Positions 35,081 through 45,229 of a stretch of 64,000 bases of DNA are shown here, piece by piece. Made by a program: the position numbers and the translations under genes. The stretch spans positions 595,501 to 659,500 of the forward strand of contig NC_065894.1 of the NCBI RefSeq assembly GCF_905147045.1. The letters are read 5' to 3'. Source of the stretch: Nymphalis io. Its lineage: Eukaryota > Arthropoda > Insecta > Lepidoptera > Nymphalidae. Numbering within the stretch: position 1 is the first letter of the stretch; each line of letters opens with the position of its first letter. The notes beneath the pieces were generated by a model that was not told the origin of the DNA, made no database searches, and saw only the letters and a list, made by a program, of their open reading frames with translations.

Positions 35081-36244
35081 TAAGTTTTGGTTATTTTCCG
35101 AAGTAGTAACCTGTATATCGTTTTGGGATTGATTCATAAGATACCCATGCTGTTTTCTACCGTTATTATTTCTACCTCGCGATACTGCACGTTCAAAATT
35201 ATGTCCGCGTCCTCGAGAATTACTTGTGGATCCTCTATTGTTTCCTCGGTGGTATAAACTAGATGTTTGATTCGGCATCGGCCTAAATGAACTATTTGGC
35301 GTGTAATGTTGGCGTGCGTTGTTTAATACTCGACCTCTACTATGCCCCCTATAAGATGGTTGGTACTTACCTCGATGTTGAGTCGTGAAAATCGTTTCAG
35401 CTGATGTAAAAGAGCCTTGACGCGACAGTTCCTCGTCTTTGGCTGCTCTTATAACATCTTTCAGCTCTGAGTAGTTGCGGGCCGCTAAAATAGTGCTTAA
35501 TCGACTGTTCCTCAAACCTTCGGTGAATCGCTGTATTGCTAATTTTTCGTTTACGGGTCTCAATATTTTAAACGCGTTATCGTCACCGTTAGCTTGGGAA
35601 ATAGTCAATTCAACAAATACATCCTCAAGTTTCTTACCAAATTCCTCAATACTCTGCGAACCTTGTCTAGATTTTAACATTTCTATTTGTAGTGCCGTGG
35701 CTGACTGCTTAGTCAACAGATTATTTTTCATGTCGGCAATAAGTTCTGTGGAAGATTCATAGTTAGATAATAAACGTAATTTGGCATTTTTAGTTAAACG
35801 AGTTTTAAGGACAAAAGAAATAAGTAACTGTTCATGTTCTTTCCTAATGGTTTGGCTATAGAATTCGATACAATCTATTAATTTTTTAGTAACTTCTTCA
35901 TCTCCTGTCATAATAGGTAGAAGAGAAGTAGCAGTTTTCATGTCAAAGTCAGTCATGGTGCTAAAATCTTGGTCACTAACTAAACAAGTTGTTTGAATTT
36001 TTTGATAAAACGATTCAATTTCTTCGCAAGCAACTAATAAGTAATTTATCTCTTCCTTTTTTATATACCCTTTAGATGCATTAAAGTTTAACTCGTCACG
36101 ATATTTTATATATTCGTCATATAAACTTTTTGCCTCTAAATATTTCTGTTCTAACAACTTTTTAGTTCTTTTCCCTTTACTTAGTTTAATTAAATTTATT
36201 TTTATATTTTCAATTTGATGTTTTATATCTAATATATGATCCAT
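35063..36244 (-). CDS. Gag of the Gypsy element (393 aa)
   Basis: Structural protein that forms the particle. The N-terminal ~120 residues are charged and helical (rich in Lys/Glu/Tyr), the middle is a Retrotrans_gag-like capsid region (about 120-270, including RQGSQSIEEFGKKLEDVF), and the C-terminal ~110 residues are rich in Arg and Gly (RGK, RGHSRGR, RGNNRGS, SRGRG) in place of a CCHC zinc knuckle. The frame ends at TAA right after a TTTTTT run; the protease frame follows in a +1 register. Confidence 0.88.
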   Translation of the reverse strand: MDHILDIKHQIENIKINLIKLSKGKRTKKLLEQKYLEAKSLYDEYIKYRDELNFNASKGYIKKEEINYLLVACEEIESFYQKIQTTCLVSDQDFSTMTDFDMKTATSLLPIMTGDEEVTKKLIDCIEFYSQTIRKEHEQLLISFVLKTRLTKNAKLRLLSNYESSTELIADMKNNLLTKQSATALQIEMLKSRQGSQSIEEFGKKLEDVFVELTISQANGDDNAFKILRPVNEKLAIQRFTEGLRNSRLSTILAARNYSELKDVIRAAKDEELSRQGSFTSAETIFTTQHRGKYQPSYRGHSRGRVLNNARQHYTPNSSFRPMPNQTSSLYHRGNNRGSTSNSRGRGHNFERAVSRGRNNNGRKQHGYLMNQSQNDIQVTTSENNQNLEFFRS

Positions 36245-36425
36245 TTAAATCTTAAGAAACGGCTTAAAAATATACACTTAAAAATAATGATAAAATATGA
36301 ATATATCTATTGTCTATAATACCATAACACCTTTGCTGATGACACTATTTCACTTCTCCTTTTATATATTTTTCACACTTTTACACTCCTATTTTTTTAT
36401 AAGCATCTATTGATGCGTCTCCAGG

Positions 36426-36608
36426 CTAAACGACACGTTCCTGATTTATTTCTCCAGTCTCTGGTCCACGCCTCGAACGTCTGAAAGCGCTCCTGGCCAT
36501 CTCCTGACGCATCCAGTTTATGTGGCAGCGTTTATATAATTTATATATGGCAAACTTTGCCCCCAAAATTAAAAGTAAAAGAAAAATACCCAAAATTATA
36601 TTTGTCAC
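36426..36608 (-). CDS. Small leader ORF with one membrane segment (60 aa)
   Basis: Open frame between the primer-binding site and gag. It starts MTNIILGIFLLLLILGAKF, a strong hydrophobic segment (residues about 3-20), followed by a basic tail with several Arg/Lys (KLYKRCH, RRSRRG). It looks like a single-pass membrane peptide. Its place upstream of gag, on the same strand and without stops, argues for coding, but a 60-codon ORF could be chance. I do not know a named homolog. Confidence 0.5.
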   Translation of the reverse strand: MTNIILGIFLLLLILGAKFAIYKLYKRCHINWMRQEMARSAFRRSRRGPETGEINQERVV

Positions 36609-36823
36609 TTTCTGATTTTAGTGTATAGTTCCACGTCGGCCGAATTCACGCCTCCTGCGGCATTTTGTGCAACCACAATTTGTTCTTTACTTTGTTCTTT
36701 GCCCATTTTGTATTATGACGCTACTAACGTTCGAACAATTAAATACACGAATGTCCAATATTACACAGAGCGACATTATATTGTTATACTGCACTTCGTT
36801 AGAACCCGAAACCGAACCTTAAA

Positions 36824-36837
36824 TGGCAGGGTCGCCA
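36824..36837 (-). promoter_or_regulatory. Primer-binding site, probably tRNA-Arg
   Basis: TGGCGACCCTGCCA lies directly after the 5' LTR. TGGCGACC is the usual start of tRNA-Arg-primed sites in insect Gypsy elements; the tRNA assignment is from recall and could be checked against tRNA 3' ends. Confidence 0.7.
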
Positions 36838-36940
36838 TGTAAGGACGGGACTAGGTAAATAAAGTAGATGTTTAAGGTTTGAAGATAAATTTATTACTGC
36901 TCTCAATACCATGTGTCAGCTGCTTATATACTACACTACA
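36838..36940 (-). repeat. 5' LTR of the Gypsy element (103 bp)
   Basis: Begins TG and ends CA on the minus strand. It holds a TATATAAG box (about 36922..36930) and an AATAAA further in, so promoter and poly(A) signal are both present in this very short LTR. Identical base for base to the copy at 31117..31219. Confidence 0.97.
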
Positions 36941-39480
36941 AGTTGCTCCTCTTTTAGATCAAGATAACATGCGTCAGCATAATCGAGAATTGGTAGTAGG
37001 AGTGACTGTGCTAACATAATTTTGGTAGGGATGGGTAGAAAGTTGCGTAACCTTCGAAGGGAGCCAAAGGCTGCAAAAATTTTTTTACTAACCTCACTTA
37101 TCTGTGGTTCCGAAGACAGGTGCTGGTCAAAGGAAATTCCCAAATTCCTAGCTGTAACACTGAACGGTATGTTAACACCGTTAAAGTGTACAACCGGGAG
37201 ATCCGAAAAAGATATACGAGAAATTAATTTTGAACTACCAATAATCAGCACCTGTGTTTTATTTGGGTTTACTCGTAATCCAAATGCAGTAGACCACTTA
37301 GAAATATTTAATAAATCATTATTAACTAAATGTATAGTTTCAGGAAGGTTCGCAATTTTACTTTGTGAATAGATCTGAAGATCATCTGCATACAGGTGAT
37401 AGAGAGAAGATATATGAGAAGTGATGGTACTTATAAAGACCGAAAACAAGAGGGGAGACAACACGCCACCTTGTGGAACGCCAGCAGTTATAGGAGCCCA
37501 TTCTGAGAAAGAATCTTGAACTCTTATCCGTTGCCGGCGCCCATACAAGTAAGAATGAAACCAGTCAATTACTTTAGCAGATATGTTAAGAGAACACAAA
37601 ATAGCAAGAAGAATATCAAAGTCTACAGTGTTGAAAGCATTACTAAAATCTAATAATGTCAACACAGTAACCTGTTGATTATCCATTCCTAATCTAATGT
37701 CATCAGTTATTTTGATCAGAGCCGTAGTCGTACTATGACCAGGACGAAAGCCAGATTGTAAAGGATTCAATAGGACATTTTTTGAAAGGTATTGGTTTAA
37801 TTGATTGTGAATAAGGCGCTCAAGTACTTTAGACAGGAAAGGGAGAATGGATATAGGACGATAATCAGTGTAAGATGAAGGATTTGTTTTTTTGGGGAGG
37901 GGGATGACTTGTGCGTCTTTCCAGGATTCAGGGAATTCACAAAGGATAATGGATTGGTTTAAAATATGTGTGACTACAGGAATTATGATATCTAGGATTG
38001 GGAGGATCATCTTACGACTAATGCAATCCGAACCAATAGCATCAGAATTTATTGCTAAAATGTTCTTCTTAACATCACTATCAGTAAATTGACTAAAGAA
38101 AAAAGGAGAATTTTCAGAAGTTGATTTAGCAGAAATTTCTTTTAAAGTATTAGACTTCACAGCAGTGTCGAAAGTTTGAGAGGACGAAAAATGATTATTT
38201 AATTCATTTAAATTAATATTGTGAGTATTTATATTTTTAGATGATTTTCCAACTCCTAAGGACTTGAGAAATTTCCAGACTCGAGCTGACTCCTCTTCCT
38301 CAGCTATAGATTTATGGATATGGCGTCGTTGACTATCTCTACATAGCATGTTGCAGCGATTGCGAACCTTCAGATACTTGTCGCGATTTGTGTCAGTCGG
38401 ATTACACCTATACTTAGCCTTGGCAATATTCTTTCTTACTTGGAGCTTCTTTATTTCTGGGGTGAGCCAAGGTGCAGGAAGGTGTTTTAGCCGGACAGGA
38501 CGAATTGGTGCATGTAAATCATACAGTTGAGTTAATAGGGAATTAAAAACTGTAACTTGCTCATTGACTGTATCAACATTTAAAATAACACTCCAATCAA
38601 TGTTGGCAGCATCCTCCCGCAGACTATTCAAATCCATTCCACCAAAATTACGCTGCAGAAGAATTCTCGATTTTGCTTTGGGTGGTTTGATTTTATAGGA
38701 AAGATAAAGAAGATCATGATATGAAAAAGCAAGGGCGGAGCACTGCCCATGCTTTTTAACATGATCAACGGAAGAGACCAAAATTAAGTCGAGAAGAGAA
38801 GGGATAGAGTTAGGGAAGGAATGAGTAGCAGATAGGGGTAGGATTTGTAAATCTGCACTATTCAGTACAGATTTCAACAGACTAGAGCGATGGTCATTTT
38901 TTAAGAGACATGTATTAAAATCTCCCATAAGAATGGTATGGGCATACAACGGTTTAAATTGCTCTAGAACGATTTCAAATGATGAAAAGTAATCGACCGT
39001 GAGGTTAGGACTATAGTAAACACCTAATAACATCTTAATATGACCAAAGATAACCTCAATAAAAAGGTGTTCAGCCCCTTCAACGGACAGAGGTGTCGAT
39101 TGACTTATAATTGAAAATGGAATGTGAGAACGGAGATAGATCGCCACTCCACCACCTGCCCGACCTACACGGTCGTTACGGATCAAATGAAATCCAGGAA
39201 GAGAGTAGGAAGTAGAAGGTAAGCAGGGTTTAAGCCAGGACTCAGATACGAGGATAGCATGTATTTTATTGCAATCGAATGATGATAACATATCAGGATA
39301 ATGTGCAGGAATACTCTGAGCATTAATATGGATAACATTAAAATATTTTAGACAGTCTGAGAATAAAGAATTTATAGTTTCACCGAGCGAAGGGATACTA
39401 TGAAAGCTGTCATTACTGCTCAATCCATCAGAAGAAAGAGAAAGAAAAGTTTCGTCCAAATCGTCATTGTTTCTAGACAT
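36941..39480 (-). CDS. LINE ORF2, 5' part: endonuclease and reverse transcriptase
   Basis: Endonuclease plus reverse transcriptase of a CR1/Jockey-group LINE. Residues about 45-265 are an AP-like endonuclease: the catalytic Glu in VSESW (residue 80), MGDFN (Asp 187) and SYHD (His 255). Residues about 520-790 are the RT: LLDFSNAFNTVD (Asp 611), AGVPQGGVLSPLLF, and YADD (699-700). All key residues are present. The frame runs into the LTR of the inserted Gypsy element after YLDLKEEQL; the remaining codons lie at 30713..31112. Start ATG at 39480. Confidence 0.93.
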
Positions 39481-40082
39481 TTTTAAATTAAATATTCAGC
39501 AAATAAAATAAGTAAAAATATAAAGATAAATATATAAAATATATATGTAAGATAATAATAATATATATTAATTCTATAATTACAAAATAAAAATAGGTAA
39601 ATGAATAATTATACGTTAATTAATTTCATATGAACACTCACCCGCCAATTGCCTAGGAATAATCACTTAAACACAAACATAACAAAATAGAAACAATAAT
39701 AACATTAAAAACTAACATTAACAAAAAAAAAAAAAAAATCAGATATTTATCAGGCTGCCATAACAACAATTTTTACTAAAAAGGAATATTATTATATTAT
39801 ATCTATATTTATCTATTATCTATCTATATCGAATATGAAAATGAAGTAGACGATGACGATCTTTATAAATGTCTAGTATAGAACTAAAAAACTAACCATC
39901 CAAAGCAAGAAAACTATGGCGCCTGAATGACAAACGTCAGAATGACGTTAACTTTTAACTAAATAGATTCGTAAATAGTTTTACACAACACAAAAATTAA
40001 ATCGAAAGCAGGTAGACAGAGAAATAATTTTAAAATTATAGAAAAACAAACAATAATAAGAAGAAAGATAAATATAAAATAA

Positions 40083-40802
40083 CTATTTCTTAACTACGCG
40101 CTTTGACCTCTGCAATACAACTTTATCGCTAGTGTTTGCGATGGGAATTTTTTGGACTGGGGACTTACAAGTTGAAATCGAGTCAAGATCAGATAAACAT
40201 TCGGCACGATGTCTAGATCCATCTGGGGCGATAATGTGTATCAAACCGTCTCGTGTCCAACACTTGTTGATGCCGAACCGCTTCCTGGCCTCCAAAAACA
40301 CATTGTGTCGGCTTTTCGTCAGGAACTCTGACTCTGTGACACCGGTGCCCTTCAACTTCGTTTTGGCGAACCAGACCTTATCCCTAATAGCAGTCTCGGT
40401 AAATTTGACCACTATAGGTCTGGGCTTGCTGTCCAAAGGTCTTCCCAAGCGATGACAAGATTTGATACTGCTGGTAGAAAAATTTGGCAAGGCCAAGTGC
40501 TCCGCAACAAGGCTGGTAACGCGAGCAGTGGCATCCTCGGATCTCTCTTCGCTAACACCATGGAAAAGAAGCACTTTTCGACGTCTCTGCATTTCAGTCC
40601 GATCCATTTCCCTGGCGAGAAACTCAATTTGTCGCTGAAGTCCACTTAGTGCAGTGAGAACAAAAGACTTAAAAGAATTGAACTCCGATGAAAGAGAAGG
40701 CACAGTCGCAGGTGTTGTCCTCTGTAAGTCTTGCTGGAATTCATTCATACGGCTGTTGAATAAGTCGGTCATTGCAGCCAGAGACTCCTTGATAGATTCC
40801 AT
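40083..40802 (-). CDS. LINE ORF1 protein (nucleic-acid-binding)
   Basis: A 239-aa ORF1 protein of a non-LTR retrotransposon, which coats the element RNA and acts as a chaperone. The N-terminal ~70 residues are suited to a coiled coil, followed by a basic segment (EMQRRRKVLLFHGV) opening an RRM-like fold, as in L1-type ORF1 proteins, with the usual SIKSCHRLGR and RPIVVKF segments. The C-terminal part resembles the ORF1 C-terminal domain, and the protein ends in a basic tail (RSKRVVKK). No CCHC zinc knuckle is visible. It precedes ORF2 on the same strand and has no internal stop. Confidence 0.85.
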   Translation of the reverse strand: MESIKESLAAMTDLFNSRMNEFQQDLQRTTPATVPSLSSEFNSFKSFVLTALSGLQRQIEFLAREMDRTEMQRRRKVLLFHGVSEERSEDATARVTSLVAEHLALPNFSTSSIKSCHRLGRPLDSKPRPIVVKFTETAIRDKVWFAKTKLKGTGVTESEFLTKSRHNVFLEARKRFGINKCWTRDGLIHIIAPDGSRHRAECLSDLDSISTCKSPVQKIPIANTSDKVVLQRSKRVVKK

Positions 40803-41215
40803 TGTTGTTGTGTAGTTTTAAAGTGACAAATAGTTCAAGTGATAAGTAATTTTAAAGAGGATTCACTATCTGGTGGGTAGAGTAGGTCACATACACATAA
40901 TATATTATAAATTAACTTGTTTTAAATAAATATTTATACTATAAAAATAAAAAAATCTTTAAGAGCTTTTAAAAGTGGTGTTGCTTGTTTTTTTACTCCT
41001 ACCCTTTTTTTTAAAAATAATCGCCTAAAAAAAATTATTCGCTCTCTACTCACTATGATGTTAAATATTTATAAAAAAACTTTTAGGCTACGCGCTATTA
41101 ATTATTATTTACAACTACATCACAAACCGGCACTTCAGTTGGCGCGTGAATATTAGTAACATCACATCTATCGAAAAAGGTAACAACCGATTGGCGTATT
41201 ATTTAAAACACTACT

Positions 41216-41524
41216 CCGTCCGTAACAGCCTGTGAATGTCCCACTGCTGGGCTAAAGGCCTCCTCTCCTCTTTTTGAGGAGAAGGTTTGGAGCTTATTCC
41301 ACCACGCTGCTCCAATGCGGGTTGGTGGAATACACATGTGGCAGAATTTCAGTGAAATTAGACACATGCAGGTTTCCTCACGATGTTTTCCTTCACCGTA
41401 AAGCACGAGATGAATTATAATCGCAAATTAAGCACATGAAAATTCAGTGGTGCTTGCCCGGGTTTGAACCCACGATCGTCGGTTAGGATTCCCGCGTTCT
41501 TAGCACTGGGCCATCTCGGCTATA
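41216..41524 (-). mobile_element. tRNA-derived SINE (Metulj-like), full length
   Basis: Pol III A-box-like and B-box (GGGTTCAAACCCGGGCAAGC) head on the minus strand, conserved body, 3' end near 41220. Flanked by a perfect 12-bp duplication TAAAACACTACT at 41204..41215 and 41525..41536, so this is a clean, fairly young insertion. Confidence 0.95.
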
Positions 41525-41695
41525 TAAAACACTACTATTAAGTGGCAATATCGCGTTGTTTACGGGCCGCCTGTCGACGTTTAGTCAAGCCGCTTGTTCG
41601 ATTTTAATCCTCAGGCTGTTGGCATTCCAATACTGACACAAGCTTTGCGCTTAATTCAAGGGGTTAATAGAAATATTGGTAATTCCTTAAAAATA

Positions 41696-41957
41696 ATAAT
41701 ATCCTGGGACATTTTTCAAACACGGCCATCTGATCCCAAATTAAGCTTGTACAGAGCTTGTGCTATGGAAACCAGACAACTGATGCACTACATATACTAT
41801 TTTTCTTTTGTAAATACATACTTATATAGATAATTACACTCAGACTCAGGACAAACAGGCATGTTCATACACACAGATATCTGTCCTGGGTGGGAATCGA
41901 ACCCACAACTTTCGACGTGAAAAGCGAGCATCCACCAACCACGTCAACCGGCTCGTT
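41696..41957 (-). mobile_element. Second tRNA-headed SINE family
   Basis: Minus-strand head with a perfect T-arm-like hairpin (GTGGG TTCGATT CCCAC, 41890..41906) and a D-arm-like GGTTGACGTGG; the body ends around cacggccatctgatccc. The acceptor stem does not pair, so it is not a tRNA gene. A second copy enters at the window end. Confidence 0.8.
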
Positions 41958-41959
41958 AA

Positions 41960-43265
41960 AAACACATCAACTACCGGAATATAAAGCTATAAACTCATCT
42001 ATAAATTATGCCATGAGTCACCAAATAATATCTTATCTTGCAAATTTTAAGTATGATAAAGTTCGTTAGGTTTATTAAACAAAATCACTAAATTGTTAAG
42101 TAAAGTTAATATCACGACAGCTTTTATGTAATAATTTATTTTTAATCTGTAAAATGTTGCATTTATTCGCCGTACTTTGAAATTATGAACTGAAGATTTA
42201 AACCGTTGATAACAGTTATTAACTGCGGTTAAATTATTATGTAATTTCAAACACGTGACGTCAAGTTGACATGAAAATTGCGGAAAATGAGAAACCAAGC
42301 TAACGATGATCAGTTATCATTGTGATAAAGAATAATTTGTTAGCGACATGCAACTCTATTTATGGTCTATTTTGAAAAACATCGGTACATATATTATTTT
42401 TTTAAATTTATTTATACTTTATTCACCGCGAACATTATATATACAAAAGGCGGATTTAACGGTAATAAGGCATTCTCTGCCAGTCAATTTCAGATTAAGC
42501 AGATATTCACGATGATTTTGATCTTCAAAAAATGTTAAAAGATACATTTACAATAAAAGTATATTATAGTTCCTGCGGCTTTAACTGCGTGTGAGGGTAT
42601 GCAGGCTTTATGTCCCTTTCAATACCCATGACGACGTATTTGGAGAACTTCACGTTGAAAGGTTAAGTAGTCAAGCGTGATACACAAACATACACACAAA
42701 CTCGTTTTCGCATTTATAATATTAGTTACTAAATCACTTACTTACACACACATTTAACACTTTCTATTCATAATTAAAATCTCATATCAATTCTCGAAGT
42801 GGAGCGCGCATTGGTCTTTCCCTTGTCTTATTCTCCTACTTCATTGCACTTTATTAATATACGTACTTTGTATAGAGGAGTTATAAAATCTTTTTTGAAT
42901 GTTACTTCTAGACAGATACCCGTTGAGTTAATTTTTGATTTAACTTCATTTTAAGCACAACTATGGCGATTATACTACAATTTTAAAGCGAAATAATGTT
43001 ATAATTCTTTTAATAGGTATCAAGTGAATAATACCAAGCTAAACGGTATTTATGTAATGGGTTTTGCGTGTTGATTGCGCAAAATTACGGTATCAATTAA
43101 TTTTCAATACATAATACGCACGTACACGTACAATTTTTTTTTATATGAGTCAAATACTTTAATTCCAGTATTATTTATTTATTATTACAGTTTGTTTAAT
43201 GATGTATATTTTGATATGAGTTTAGAATTAGACAGAATATTATTTTTATAGAAATATTATCTGTT
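41960..43265. other. Intergenic between the nested retroelements and the unknown gene
   Basis: AT-rich, with a short repeat end at about 42670..42728 (tttcgcatttataatattag). No gene seen. Confidence 0.4.
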
Positions 43266-43269
43266 CAAC

Positions 43270-43440
43270 ATCGTCAACCTTGGTAACTAAGATATTATGT
43301 ACCTTGTGCCTTGTCCCTGTAGTTACACTGACTCACTCACTATTTAAATCGTAACACAACGACAGTAAGTGTTGCTGTTTGGCGGTAAAATATGAGTGGG
43401 TGGTACCTACCCAGATGGGCTTGTATAAAGTTCGACCATC
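43270..43440 (-). repeat. ~275-bp butterfly repeat, partial
   Basis: Reverse copy lacking the gcggacgagc end. Confidence 0.82.
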
Positions 43441-43996
43441 TAGTTTACAAAATAACATGATGCTCGCTTCATTAGTTAGGACGTGAAAGTGTTACAAACA
43501 ACTAAATAAATGATTAAACTAACTAACTGTCACGTTTTAATTAGTAAGGATTTAATTAGTAAGGATGTAAAAATTTAATTGATATTCGTCAACGAGAACA
43601 AGAATATCTCCAAATATTTTGGTTTTCATCGATATTAAATACGTCACGTAAGCCACCCAGTGAGGTTTTCCCGTTGTCTTGTCTCCAGTTCTCACGAACG
43701 TTGACTCATTAAGTAAATATCACACATAAATTGTCGTTGGTGCTCAAGGTTATTGATTTCCACTAAAATAATAAATTATATATACATTAATCACAGCTAT
43801 AATATAATCCAGATTTTGTATTATAGTACGTCTTATTTATTTGTCTAAATTATTTTCTGTTCTTGTTCGTGCTGGAAGAATATCCTAGAGGAACTTTTAC
43901 AAAGTACTCAGGACATTCTTTGTACAGGAGATACTTTATTTATTTGTTAAATAAATAAATAACGATTGCGATAAAACTTATACCAAATTTACTTTA

Positions 43997-44270
43997 CTGG
44001 TGCTTTGTGCAAGCTCGTCTGGGTAGGTACCACCCACTCATCAGATATTCTACCGCAAAACAGCAGTACTTGGTATTGTCGTGTTCCGATTTGAAGGGTG
44101 AGTGAGTCAGTGTAATTACAGGAACAAGGGACATAACATCTTAGTTCCCAAGGTTGGTGGCGCAATGGTGATGTAAGCGATGGTTAACATATCTTACAAT
44201 GCCATTGTCTATAGGCGTTGGTGATCACTTACCATCAGGTGGCCCATATGCTAGTCCGCGTTCCTATTCT
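43997..44270 (+). repeat. ~275-bp butterfly repeat, full length
   Basis: Well-preserved forward copy upstream of the unknown gene, with tail tctacataaaaaaata. Confidence 0.9.
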
Positions 44271-44324
44271 ACATAAAAAAATACGGTACAAAAACTAACA
44301 ATAAAAATGCTAAATGTGTCAGTA

Positions 44325-44420
44325 GATACAATCGTGGATCTTATCCGAAGATTGTGGGTTTGACTTCGGGCAAACGACACTGTCTTTTCCTGTGCTATTT
44401 AGGTGTCCATTAGTTCGAAG
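44325..44420 (+). mobile_element. SINE head remnant
   Basis: tccgaagattgtgggtttga and gggcaaacgacactg resemble the head of the Metulj-like SINE; low identity. Confidence 0.4.
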
Positions 44421-44638
44421 TCTGAAATACTTAAAAGAAGAGAAGGTATTTACCCAGACATTGTACTTTTCCCTTAACATGTACACTATAAAATACGCAG
44501 ACCCACGCTCGTATACAGGCAAATCTATTATTCGATTGTAATAATAATTATTAACTTATTTTGTTATTATTAAGTTACATAAATATTATGTTCGCTTATA
44601 ATTTATGTTTATGAATGTTAAAAAATAAATTAAAATAC

Positions 44639-44665
44639 CACTTCCACCACCACCACCACCAACAA
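44639..44665 (+). repeat. CCA microsatellite
   Basis: Short run of ccaccaccaccaccacc about 570 bases upstream of the unknown gene's start codon. Confidence 0.8.
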
Positions 44666-45000
44666 ATATTTATCTTTAAAAAAATGTTATAAATTATCTA
44701 CATACTTTTTTTTATTAATTTCTTTGATAATTTTTATGTGAAAGTTGTAGACACAACTTCGTACTTCCAAGGTCATAAGTTAAATATATGCAGTTAACGA
44801 CATTTCCAACCAAATTATGACACACTTCCACATTTTTACCTTAGATGTCATGTAATTGTAAAGCTTTTTACTCTGTTAAATTCAAAAGTACGACTCTGTT
44901 ACTAAGACAACCGTGATTTAAACGGTAACAATGTGTTTTAAGGTGTCATTAAAATTATCCGTGTAACATTCTTGTTATTTTTAGAGATCAACTCATTAAA

Positions 45001-45229
45001 ACTTGCAGTTCGATGTACTACGAGTGAACAAACAAGCAACTAACTCAGTCAGTATTGCTAAAAACACGACACGGAGTGAACGTTCGTGGGCCATTACTTA
45101 TATTTATCGAACGCTTGTGTGAAAACTATTTTAAAAATAAATTCAATAATTTATTTGAATAAAAAACGCATTATTAATTATAGTGTGTAATATTTAATTT
45201 AAAAAAAAATCTGTGGTAGTGTCGTGAAA
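45001..45229 (+). promoter_or_regulatory. Probable promoter and 5' UTR of the unknown plus-strand gene
   Basis: The 230 bases before the ATG at 45230 contain a doubled arthropod initiator-like TCAGTCAGT near 45047 followed by an AT-rich leader. No TATA box is placed correctly. This is weak motif evidence plus position; a transcript 5' end would settle it. Confidence 0.3.

Larger units (their letters stand above)
31117..36940 (-). mobile_element. Gypsy-type LTR retrotransposon, inserted in the LINE
   Basis: A 5.8-kb element with two identical 103-bp LTRs, a primer-binding site flush with the 5' LTR, a leader ORF, gag, protease, then RT-RNase H-integrase in that order (the Gypsy/Metaviridae order). 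The 4-bp target duplication AGTT lies at 31113..31116 and 36941..36944. No env follows pol: only about 220 nt separate the pol stop from the 3' LTR. The ORFs are nearly intact, but the RT active box is YLDN and two frame changes occur in T runs. Confidence 0.95.
30340..40870 (-). mobile_element. CR1/Jockey-group LINE split by an LTR element
   Basis: Full-length-looking non-LTR retrotransposon on the minus strand: ORF1 (40083..40802), a ~600-nt spacer, ORF2 (39480 down to 30713, interrupted by the Gypsy element at 31117..36940), then a 3' UTR ending near 30340 in an ATAAATAAATAAA-like tail. The 3' UTR (about 30355..30500) has the GC-richer segment seen in many lepidopteran LINE tails. ORF2 is open across both halves once the insertion and one copy of the 4-bp duplication are discounted. 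The 5' boundary is uncertain (about 40830..40950), and I found no convincing target duplication for the LINE itself. Confidence 0.85.

Noticed and set aside
37022..38530. Plus-strand open frames inside the LINE
   Set aside because: Antisense shadows of ORF2; the minus-strand frame carries the endonuclease and RT motifs.
41880..41957. Possible tRNA gene (perfect T-arm-like hairpin)
   Set aside because: The acceptor stem does not pair, and the sequence continues into a repeated SINE body seen again at the window end.
44639..44665. CCA run as a small CRISPR or tandem coding repeat
   Set aside because: Simple trinucleotide microsatellite in AT-rich non-coding DNA.
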